Assembly (NCBI GenBank): GCA_949295395.1
Contig: CASFLB010000035.1
Span: 1-10,939 of the forward strand
From: an uncultured Pseudomonadota bacterium
GTDB lineage: Bacteria > Pseudomonadota > Alphaproteobacteria > RF32 > CAG-239
DNA: 10,939 nt
Direction of reading: 5' to 3'
Made by a program: the position numbers and the translations under genes. The first letter of the stretch is position 1, and each line of letters opens with the position of its first letter. Shown here one piece after another: positions 4,831 to 10,283 of the stretch. The notes beneath the pieces are model-generated. The model did no database searches. It was not told the origin of the DNA and saw only the letters and a list, made by a program, of their open reading frames with translations.

Positions 4831-6516
4831 TCATAAAACAAATTGCACAATATCTTGACGATATAAAAAGCCTTGCAATACCAAATTTTCATCAACAATA
4901 AATGCAAAATCTTGATCTTCTTCCACCATCTGAAAATAAACATCATATAAAGAAGCCTCTAAATAAACTCTCAAAGGCACCGGATCCATAATATCACGAA
5001 CCAACAAAGCATGTTTCTGTTTTTCAATCAAAGCATTTTCAAGATTCTGAAGACGAAGGCAACCAACAAGTTGCTTGTGAGAATCGATTACAGGAAAAAT
5101 TTCTGCCTTATAAGTGTAAAAAATTTTCTTTACCTTATTCAAAGGCATCGTTTCCAACAAAAACATCTCACATTCCTTCATAACATCAACAACTTTAATT
5201 TTAGACAGTTTTTGAGCCTTTGGAGCTTGTTGCAAATACTTTCGTTGTAAAAGAGTATAAATAGGACCACAACCAAACCGAGCCGCGACCAAATCAGCCG
5301 CAGCCGTAGCAAGCATAATCGGCAAAATATATCCATACCCTCCGGTCATTTCAAAAACCATAACCACGGCCGTGATCGGTGTACGAGCAACAGCAGTCAT
5401 AAAAGCGGCCATACCAGACAAGGCAATAACAACATAATTAACCTCAGCGCCAAGCATATCCGCTCCCAAAGCCGAAAGATACCCCAAAAAAGCTCCAAGC
5501 ATTAACATCGGCAAAAATATACCTCCGGCAGTCCCCGAACCAAAACAAAACGGTGTCAAGAAAAAGCGAACAACAAACAAGATAACAATAACATCTAATG
5601 ATAAATGATGATAAAGAATAAGCTCAATAGACTGGTTGCCAGCCCCCAATGCTAAAGGCATTAATAAACCAATGCATCCCACAACAAATCCAGCAAAAGC
5701 TGGTTTCATCCATTGAGGTAAAGTCTTTAATCGAGAGAAAAAGCCTCTAAAATAAAGAATCAATCCCGAAAACAAAACCCCAGCAGCACCACACACAAGC
5801 CCCAAGAACAAACACACAACCAAACTCTGCACACCAACGGTGCCGGATAAAAAAGGAACCTCAAAAGAAGGATGGTTTCCTAAGAGCCAACGCATAACAG
5901 AAGACGCCGTTACCGTAGCTACCAAAACAGGAAAAAGCATAACCGCCGAAAAACGATGCAAAAGCTCTTCAAACACAAAAATGGTTGCAGCAATCGGCGC
6001 ATTAAAAACAGCCCCCAAAGCCGCACCGGATCCAGCAGCAATCAAGCATTCTGCATGCGTCCCCTGAAGATTAAAAAGTTTAGCCGTCAAAGCCCCTGCT
6101 CCGGCCCCAAGTTGCACACTTGGCCCTTCGCGTCCCAAAGGCATTCCGGTTCCGATTCCGGCAACGCCAGCCAAAAACTTAACTATGATACTTCTTAAGC
6201 GAACCATTAAACCGACTCGCATCAAAACAGCTTTAATATATGGAATTCCGCTACCTGATGTTTCCGAAGCAAACCCAAACACCAACCAACCAGCAAACGC
6301 ACCGCCCAAGGTTGTTACAAAAGGAAGAAAAAATAATTTTTTTGCAGTTTCCAGTGTCAAAACAGATTGCTGAACCCAAGCAAAAGACGCCTCAACAGTT
6401 TGCTTAAAACACACCACCAAAAATCCAGCAATCACTCCAACCACGACGGCTTGAAAAAATAAATTAACTCGCAAAAAATCTTTCAAAGAAAATAGTTTAA
6501 CAATTTTTTTCAGCAT
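4831..6516 (-). CDS. ClC-family chloride/proton antiporter with C-terminal CBS pair
   Basis: An inner-membrane ClC protein that moves chloride, most likely in exchange for protons. It has 561 residues: a transmembrane ClC domain (about 15-428), then two CBS domains (about 443-500 and 507-561), which in this family bind adenine nucleotides and modulate transport. Ion-path motifs are all present: GSGIP (88-92, with the Ser that favours chloride over nitrate), GREGP (128-132, with gating Glu130), GIFLP (332-336) and the pore Tyr420 in GPIYTLL. FEEL at 182-185 matches the EE pair that holds the internal proton glutamate of E. coli ClcA, which favours antiport over channel activity. The start is supported by AGAGG 5 nt before the ATG. 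It appears to be a single gene ending at the shared bidirectional terminator. The CBS pair is absent from E. coli ClcA but common in other bacterial ClCs. Confidence 0.95.
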   Translation of the reverse strand: MLKKIVKLFSLKDFLRVNLFFQAVVVGVIAGFLVVCFKQTVEASFAWVQQSVLTLETAKKLFFLPFVTTLGGAFAGWLVFGFASETSGSGIPYIKAVLMRVGLMVRLRSIIVKFLAGVAGIGTGMPLGREGPSVQLGAGAGALTAKLFNLQGTHAECLIAAGSGAALGAVFNAPIAATIFVFEELLHRFSAVMLFPVLVATVTASSVMRWLLGNHPSFEVPFLSGTVGVQSLVVCLFLGLVCGAAGVLFSGLILYFRGFFSRLKTLPQWMKPAFAGFVVGCIGLLMPLALGAGNQSIELILYHHLSLDVIVILFVVRFFLTPFCFGSGTAGGIFLPMLMLGAFLGYLSALGADMLGAEVNYVVIALSGMAAFMTAVARTPITAVVMVFEMTGGYGYILPIMLATAAADLVAARFGCGPIYTLLQRKYLQQAPKAQKLSKIKVVDVMKECEMFLLETMPLNKVKKIFYTYKAEIFPVIDSHKQLVGCLRLQNLENALIEKQKHALLVRDIMDPVPLRVYLEASLYDVYFQMVEEDQDFAFIVDENLVLQGFLYRQDIVQFVL

Positions 6517-6578
6517 AAGTACCTCTTTTCAACAGCTATAGAAAGAAATAATCATAGAAAAAAATTTTTAAACACAAC

Positions 6579-6607
6579 AAAAAAAGCTCTGAGAAAAATC
6601 TCAGAGC
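6579..6607 (-). terminator. Intrinsic terminator of tRNA-Met
   Basis: GCTCTGAGA (6586-6594) pairs with TCTCAGAGC (6599-6607) around AAAA, and seven A (6579-6585) form the T-tail on the minus strand. It begins 5 nt after the tRNA CCA. Confidence 0.9.
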
Positions 6608-6612
6608 CTGAA

Positions 6613-6689
6613 TGGTAGCGAGGGGGGGATTCGAACCCTCGACACAAGGATTATGATTCCTCTGCTCTAACCAACTGAGCTACCCCGCC
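6613..6689 (-). tRNA. tRNA-Met (anticodon CAU, elongator type)
   Basis: A 77-nt gene on the minus strand with CCA encoded. The acceptor 5' strand is GGCGGGG and the 3' strand CCTCGCT, with terminal G1-U72. The D-arm is GCTCAGTTGGTTAGAGC and the anticodon loop ATCATAA, with CAU at 34-36. The first pair, which is not the unpaired base of initiator tRNA in the usual C1-A72 form, and the GAATCATAATC loop region point to elongator Met; the lysidine-modified tRNA-Ile2 cannot be fully excluded from sequence alone. The T-stem GAGGG/CCCCC contains one A-C mismatch (positions 50-64). Confidence 0.93.
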
Positions 6690-6703
6690 ATCAAGACGAA
6701 TAT

Positions 6704-6732
6704 TTAATAATATTTATCGAACCATTTGTCAA
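6704..6732 (-). promoter_or_regulatory. Promoter of tRNA-Met
   Basis: On the minus strand: perfect TTGACA (-35, 6727-6732), 17-nt spacer, TATTAA (-10, 6704-6709). The -10 ends 14 nt before the tRNA 5' end, so the leader is only a few nucleotides. Confidence 0.75.
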
Positions 6733-6756
6733 TAGCTAATTTTAATTCTGTTCAAT

Positions 6757-6770
6757 TTATTTGCAAATAA
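6757..6770. promoter_or_regulatory. 14-bp perfect palindrome, possible operator
   Basis: TTATTTGCAAATAA is a perfect palindrome directly after the stop codon of the double ArsR-type regulator and upstream of the tRNA-Met promoter. It has no T-tail, so it is not a typical terminator. Its half-site CAAATAA also occurs at 8399-8405 in the leader of the regulator's operon. In AT-rich DNA this may be coincidence. Confidence 0.3.
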
Positions 6771-7412
6771 TCAAAAATCATTTTTATTTTTCAGAGCATC
6801 ATAGCGCTTATGAATACACTGAAGAGCGGTCTTAGCCACTCCTGGGGTTATAGAATAAAAAACGAAACGTCCTCTTTTATGAGAAACAACAAAGCCATCA
6901 TCTTTCAAACGCTTTAAATTTTGTGAAACATTAAGTTGCTCACACTCAACGGCTTTAGCAATATCCGAAACATTAGCTTCGGCATTTAATGTTAAATATT
7001 CCAAGATACGCATTTTATCAAAATGAGCAAAAAGCTTTATCTGGTTAGCAATCAAAACCACATAATCATGAGGAAGAAGCATTTTCTGCTCAGACAAATA
7101 ATAAAAACTATCGGTCATATAAGCATAAAGCTTTCGTAAACAAGCAAAAAGGCTAGCCGGATATTCTTCTTGAATTTGATAATAAATAAACAAGCCGCGC
7201 CGCTTTGTCGTAACCAAATGAGCATCACGTAATTTGCGCAAACTTTGAGAAACAATGACTTGTTCTTCCCCCACGGCTTTTGTAATATCTGAAACGCAAG
7301 CCGCACCATTTACATCTAAAAACTCAAGAATACGCAACCGCAAAGGGTGTGCAATATAAGATATCCCCTTTGCGGCACGTTTCATAATATCAAGAGGAAG
7401 CTGTTCATTCAC
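6771..7412 (-). CDS. Transcriptional regulator with two tandem ArsR-type winged-helix domains
   Basis: A predicted cytoplasmic DNA-binding repressor of 213 residues, about twice the usual ArsR length. Domain 1 (about 12-82) and domain 2 (about 118-190) are recognisable copies of one another: RILEFL/RILEYL, VSDITKAV/VSDIAKAV, VSQSLRKLRD/VSQNLKRLKD, and wings RRGLFIYYQI/KRGRFVFYSI. Fusing two domains that normally dimerise suggests a pseudodimer within one chain. The classic metal site ELCVCDL is not present; only Cys39 and Cys156 lie in or near the helices, so arsenic or cadmium sensing is not supported. The start is GTG, with AAGGA 8 nt upstream that overlaps the stop of the preceding gene. 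It is the last of three genes in an operon with the CPHC lipoprotein, suggesting a thiol- or redox-related role, which is inference. Confidence 0.9.
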   Translation of the reverse strand: MNEQLPLDIMKRAAKGISYIAHPLRLRILEFLDVNGAACVSDITKAVGEEQVIVSQSLRKLRDAHLVTTKRRGLFIYYQIQEEYPASLFACLRKLYAYMTDSFYYLSEQKMLLPHDYVVLIANQIKLFAHFDKMRILEYLTLNAEANVSDIAKAVECEQLNVSQNLKRLKDDGFVVSHKRGRFVFYSITPGVAKTALQCIHKRYDALKNKNDF

Positions 7413-7423
7413 AAGCGTAGTCC

Positions 7424-7786
7424 TTATTCAGCTTTTGCCCTCAAAAAAGGCCGAACATAAGCATCAAACTTCTTAGCATAAGCTGGTGCCCACCCCATCA
7501 TATATTTATCTCCCATGCAAAACAATGGTGTTCCGATTCGGTTACCGAGATTAAATTTTTTAGCACAGGTTAGAAACAAATTATAGCCCTCAGGCGTTGC
7601 CACATCGACACGTTCAATAGGCAAAGCCGGATATTTTTTAGAAATATAAGCTTGAGCTTCATGACAATGAGGGCAAGAATCTGAGTAAAAGAAATAAATT
7701 TTATCATCGGATAAAGCCTCACGTTTTGAACAAGCCGCCGTAAAAACAACCAAAACCATAAATATTCCGAGCCAAAATTTCTTCAT
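7424..7786 (-). CDS. Thioredoxin-fold lipoprotein with CPHC active site
   Basis: A predicted envelope thiol-disulfide protein. The start is taken at the ATG at 7786 (GGAG 9 nt upstream); an open extension of 17 codons runs into the previous gene and is rejected. Of 120 residues, 1-19 form a lipoprotein signal: MKKFW, a hydrophobic core, then FTAAC with Cys19 as the lipidation site. The active-site motif CPHC (38-41) in FFYSDSCPHCHEAQ is the DsbA-type dithiol, and the cis-proline segment is GTP at 85-87. Two further cysteines (74 and 90) are unusual and could form a second disulfide. At about 100 mature residues it is a minimal thioredoxin fold without the DsbA helical insertion. It is the middle gene of a three-gene operon, 16 nt after the 195-aa protein and 11 nt before the regulator. 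It could be an oxidase, a reductase or a chaperone. Confidence 0.88.
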   Translation of the reverse strand: MKKFWLGIFMVLVVFTAACSKREALSDDKIYFFYSDSCPHCHEAQAYISKKYPALPIERVDVATPEGYNLFLTCAKKFNLGNRIGTPLFCMGDKYMMGWAPAYAKKFDAYVRPFLRAKAE

Positions 7787-7802
7787 AAAAAGCGCTCCTA
7801 TA

Positions 7803-8390
7803 CTATTCAATACAACAATCAACAGCCTTGCGAACAAAAGCCTTCATTTTGGCTAAACGCCCTTGAGGCTTATCAGCTTCTACTTTTTGAGCCTTAGAGA
7901 CATCGGTTGCAGATGCTTCGAGTTTTGAGGTAATTTTTTTAAGGCTTTCAGAACTATCCTCAATCCACTTAACATCATCAACATTAAGCATATTCATATT
8001 AAGCCCCCAAAACAAACAGTACAACTCATAAGCCTGATTAAATAACTTATAAGCTTCATCTTTATGCCCTAAAGATTGTTGTTTTGTACCAACTTCCATC
8101 AAACGCATAGATGACGCTAACAAATGCTTAGAGATACACCAAACCTCCCCCTCATAAGAAGGAATAATTTTTTGCATCAATTGTTTACGAGTCTCGCGAA
8201 CTTCTTCAATCAAATCATAAAAAGAAGTTTTACCGGTTTTAGCACCGCTAAAGACCAAATGTTCCTCAATTGAAATCAGATTCATAATAGCAATAGTCAA
8301 ATCCTGATCGGAAGACAAATCTTTCGGATTAACCTTCTTGCTACTATCAATACGTTCAACAAACTCTTTAAGATTTTCAGCTTTTTTCAT
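7803..8390 (-). CDS. Uncharacterised helical protein (195 aa), first gene of the operon
   Basis: I cannot give this protein a function, though its middle block looks like a conserved domain. The ATG at 8390 has GGAGG 4 nt upstream; a possible start six codons earlier has none. No signal peptide or membrane segment is visible. Residues 40-131 look strongly conserved in style: SIEEHLVFSGAKTGK (40-54), YEGEVWCISKHLL (79-91), MRLMEVGTK (95-103) and LYCLFWGLN (123-131). Predicted secondary structure is nearly all helix, resembling a four-helix or TPR-like bundle. The last 50 residues are Lys/Ala-rich and likely flexible, ending in basic FVRKAVDCCIE with vicinal cysteines 192-193. GAKTGK resembles a P-loop only superficially, since no GxxxxGK[ST] is formed in the right setting. 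It leads the operon with the CPHC lipoprotein and the double ArsR regulator, with a promoter just upstream. Confidence 0.8.
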   Translation of the reverse strand: MKKAENLKEFVERIDSSKKVNPKDLSSDQDLTIAIMNLISIEEHLVFSGAKTGKTSFYDLIEEVRETRKQLMQKIIPSYEGEVWCISKHLLASSMRLMEVGTKQQSLGHKDEAYKLFNQAYELYCLFWGLNMNMLNVDDVKWIEDSSESLKKITSKLEASATDVSKAQKVEADKPQGRLAKMKAFVRKAVDCCIE

Positions 8391-8428
8391 ATGACCTCCA
8401 AATAACAAATAGCAAAATTAATATATAA

Positions 8429-8456
8429 ATATTACACTATATATCAAAATTGTCAA
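8429..8456 (-). promoter_or_regulatory. Promoter of the 195-aa protein / lipoprotein / regulator operon
   Basis: On the minus strand: perfect TTGACA (8451-8456), 16-nt spacer, TAATAT (8429-8434). It begins 3 nt after the stop of the upstream membrane-protein gene. Two tandem 7-bp units (CAAATAA and CAAATAG, 8399-8412) lie between it and the ribosome site. Confidence 0.6.
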
Positions 8457-8459
8457 GTA

Positions 8460-8744
8460 TTATTTTTTCGACTTAGGTTCAACAACTTCATATTCAACAT
8501 CAACAATATCTTTAGGAGTCGCCCTTGAAGTCGCTGCTCTTTCATGACCGGCAAGTTGCGACAATTTTTCCATGAACTTATATTTGTAAAACCAATATCG
8601 CCCAAGATTAAACAAAAAGACAACGGCAATAAGAACCAAGACGAACGGCAACAAAAAAGCAAAAACATATAAAGACAAGACCAAAGCTGCCGCGCTAACA
8701 ATAACAAACACAATCCAAGAAAGAAGGCTGTCAAAGCGATACAT
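8460..8744 (-). CDS. Small two-helix membrane protein with DVEYEVV tail
   Basis: A 94-residue inner-membrane protein of unknown function. A long hydrophobic stretch, about 8-46, fits two transmembrane helices with a turn near Pro33. It is followed by a basic segment (GRYWFYKYKFMEK) and a polar tail ending DIVDVEYEVVEPKSKK; short C-terminal motifs of this DxEYEVV type recur in small proteobacterial membrane proteins. The positive-inside rule puts the tail in the cytoplasm, giving a hairpin with both ends inside. The ATG at 8744 has AGAGGAT 8 nt upstream and a promoter-like pair lies 35-63 bp upstream. A second frame over the same DNA (8453-8734) is open, but this one has the ribosome site and a sensible membrane topology. 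Confidence 0.8.
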   Translation of the reverse strand: MYRFDSLLSWIVFVIVSAAALVLSLYVFAFLLPFVLVLIAVVFLFNLGRYWFYKYKFMEKLSQLAGHERAATSRATPKDIVDVEYEVVEPKSKK

Positions 8745-8778
8745 AAAATTCTATCCTCTAAAAATTAAAAACAACTAT

Positions 8779-8807
8779 AATATAGAGGTTAGAGAAACAA
8801 AACGCAA
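8779..8807 (-). promoter_or_regulatory. Probable promoter of the 94-aa membrane protein
   Basis: On the minus strand: TTGCGT (8802-8807), 17-nt spacer, TATATT (8779-8784, five of six consensus). It sits between the CAT-like gene stop and the membrane-protein start. Confidence 0.45.
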
Positions 8808-8813
8808 CAAAGA

Positions 8814-9254
8814 TTAAAAACTTTTATCAAATTTTTCACATTCAGAATAAAAAGCAGAAATTAAATCATCAGGTTTCGCGACATTTTTTAACTCAAGAAA
8901 TAATTCAGTATCCGAAAATTCACCCAAGACAAGCATCGGCAACATCTGGTTGGGTAAAACCGATTCGTCATACATAATTTGAAAAACATTTGAAGGCATC
9001 TTAGAAAGAGGAGTCGTTTTTTCCTCAAAAGAGCGGGAAACATACAAATGATAAAAGGCCTCAAAATCATCTTGATACGCACACAAATCCCAAGAATGAT
9101 TCAGCGTCTGATAACATGTGTGATGGCGGCCATATTGGCTATTAAAAGCTTTACTTAACAAAAAGACAAGAACCGGATAAAGCATAAGTTTTTGACGTTT
9201 TACACAATCCAGCAAAGCACTTAAATCGAGTTTTAAAGAAACTTTATCGGTCAT
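8814..9254 (-). CDS. Shortened chloramphenicol-acetyltransferase-like protein lacking the catalytic motif
   Basis: This 146-residue protein resembles the core of type A chloramphenicol acetyltransferases (about 215 residues): KLDLSALLDCVKRQ matches the first strand and helix, LYPVLVFLLSKAFNS matches the FYPxxxxxxTKxxN helix, and DDFEAFYHLYVSR matches the DFKxFYxxYLSD segment. The C-terminal part, LPMLVLGEF then ELKNVAKPD, lines up without gaps with the CAT segment LPIITIGKY...QVHHAVCDG. The catalytic HHxxxDG is therefore KNVAKPD (123-129), and both histidines are lost. About 28 N-terminal residues of CAT are also missing; an in-frame TGA lies two codons before the ATG, and AGGT precedes the ATG at a suitable distance. 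It is either a repurposed non-catalytic protein or a decaying gene. It is unlikely to acetylate chloramphenicol. The family match is from memory of CAT sequences, not a search. Confidence 0.6.
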   Translation of the reverse strand: MTDKVSLKLDLSALLDCVKRQKLMLYPVLVFLLSKAFNSQYGRHHTCYQTLNHSWDLCAYQDDFEAFYHLYVSRSFEEKTTPLSKMPSNVFQIMYDESVLPNQMLPMLVLGEFSDTELFLELKNVAKPDDLISAFYSECEKFDKSF

Positions 9255-9334
9255 ACATCATACCTACCAAGATTAAAAGAAAGCACATCAGCCCCAATAG
9301 TCTAAGCCAAGCATTAAAGACAAAATGAGCCAAG

Positions 9335-9371
9335 AAAAAGCCTTGAAATTCTTATCAAATTTCAAGGCTTT
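9335..9371 (-). terminator. Intrinsic terminator of tRNA-Val
   Basis: A 14-bp stem, AAAGCCTTGAAATT (9337-9350) with AATTTCAAGGCTTT (9358-9371), has a 7-nt loop, then a T-rich tail on the minus strand (A-run 9335-9339). It begins 3 nt after the tRNA CCA. Confidence 0.88.
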
Positions 9372-9374
9372 GAT

Positions 9375-9450
9375 TGGTGGGCGCTGAGAGGTTCGAACTC
9401 CCGACCCTCTCGGTGTAAACGAGATGCTCTTCCAGCTGAGCTAAGCGCCC
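9375..9450 (-). tRNA. tRNA-Val (anticodon UAC)
   Basis: A 76-nt gene on the minus strand with CCA encoded. The acceptor strands GGGCGCT and AGCGCCC are fully complementary. The D-arm is GCTCAGCTGGAAGAGC. The anticodon stem TCTCG/CGAGA encloses TTTACAC, with UAC at 34-36. The T-arm is GGGAGTTCGAACCTC. Confidence 0.96.
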
Positions 9451-9468
9451 ATCTCATTCACGAAAGCC

Positions 9469-9497
9469 TTTATACTCTCTAAAAAAAAATTAATCAA
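9469..9497 (-). promoter_or_regulatory. Promoter of tRNA-Val
   Basis: On the minus strand: TTGATT (9492-9497), 17-nt spacer containing nine T, TATAAA (9469-9474). The -10 ends 18 nt before the tRNA 5' end. Confidence 0.7.
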
Positions 9498-9584
9498 GCA
9501 AAAAATGATATTTTAATTACTTTTTTTAGAAAATTATTGAAATTCAATCGACAATAAAAGGCTGTACTTTTCTATTTTTTTTGT

Positions 9585-9590
9585 TATAAT
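9585..9590 (+). promoter_or_regulatory. -10 element of the CoA-transferase operon
   Basis: A perfect TATAAT followed by a GC-rich GCTCGCC discriminator, which in many bacteria marks stringent-response-sensitive promoters. No good -35 hexamer is present at 16-18 nt (CTGTAC at 17), so an activator may be needed. Transcription would start near 9597, about 27 nt before the GTG start codon. Confidence 0.6.
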
Positions 9591-9623
9591 GCTCGCCGAC
9601 AATAACAACAGAAAGATGAAAGC

Positions 9624-10265
9624 GTGAAAAAAATTATCTCAGCATCTGAAGCCGGACACATGATTCCCAATGGTTCGACCGTTATGATTGGAGGCTTTCT
9701 ACAATGCGGTTCTCCACAAAAAATAATTGACGAGATTATAAACCAAAACATTCATGATTTAACGCTCATTGCTAACGACACCTGCGTTCCTGACAGCGAC
9801 CGCGGAAAATTAATTGTCAACAAACGAGTAAAAAAAGCTATTGTCACACATATCGGCACCAACCCCGAAACAGGACGCCAGTTTGTCAACGGAGAAATTG
9901 AAATTGAATTTGTTCCAATGGGAACATTGGTTGAAAGGATTCGTGCTGGCGGTGCAGGACTGGGCGGTGTTTTAACTCCAACCGGCATCGGAACCGTTAT
10001 TGAAAACGGCAAACAAACAATTGAAATTGATGGCAAGAAATACCTTTTAGAAAAGCCCTTAAAAGCAGATTATGCAATTATCTATGGCACAAAAGCCGAT
10101 AAATACGGAAACGTTTACTTGGAAAACAGCACAAAAAATTTCAATACGGTCATGGCAACAGCCGCCAAAACCGTCATTGTCGAGACCCAAGAACTGGTTG
10201 ATGACTGCCTCGATGCCAACCAAATTACGATTCCCGGCATTTACATTGACTACATTGTTGCCTAA
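9624..10265 (+). CDS. atoD: Acetate/acetoacetate-type CoA-transferase, subunit A
   Basis: The alpha subunit of a family I 3-oxoacid CoA-transferase (AtoD/ScoA/CtfA group), which with subunit B moves CoA between acyl-CoA and acids such as acetate, acetoacetate, butyrate or succinate. It has 213 residues, near the family norm. MIGGFLQCGSPQKIIDEI (21-38) and PTGIGTVIENGKQ are family-typical, as is NFNTVMATAAKTVIVE near 170-185. The GTG at 9624 is chosen because KKIISASEAG is the usual N-terminus and no in-frame ATG precedes it; no strong Shine-Dalgarno is visible. The gene is 18 nt upstream of subunit B. The sequence resembles clostridial butyrate-acetoacetate CoA-transferase at least as well as succinyl-CoA:3-ketoacid transferase, so the true substrate pair is undecided. 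Confidence 0.93.
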   Translation: MKKIISASEAGHMIPNGSTVMIGGFLQCGSPQKIIDEIINQNIHDLTLIANDTCVPDSDRGKLIVNKRVKKAIVTHIGTNPETGRQFVNGEIEIEFVPMGTLVERIRAGGAGLGGVLTPTGIGTVIENGKQTIEIDGKKYLLEKPLKADYAIIYGTKADKYGNVYLENSTKNFNTVMATAAKTVIVETQELVDDCLDANQITIPGIYIDYIVA

Positions 10266-10283
10266 TAAAAGGATAAAAAGATT

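Noticed and set aside
7787..7837. N-terminal extension of the CPHC lipoprotein by 17 codons
   Set aside because: It would overlap the previous gene and destroy the lipoprotein signal. The internal ATG at 7786 has a good ribosome site.
7803..8390. P-loop ATPase suggested by GAKTGKT in the 195-aa protein
   Set aside because: The preceding glycine and residue spacing do not form GxxxxGK[ST], and there is no Walker B candidate. The protein appears all-helical.
8453..8734. 93-codon frame overlapping the 94-aa membrane protein in another register
   Set aside because: It has no ribosome site and an implausible Cys/Leu/Trp-rich sequence. The in-register protein has a clear start and tail motif.
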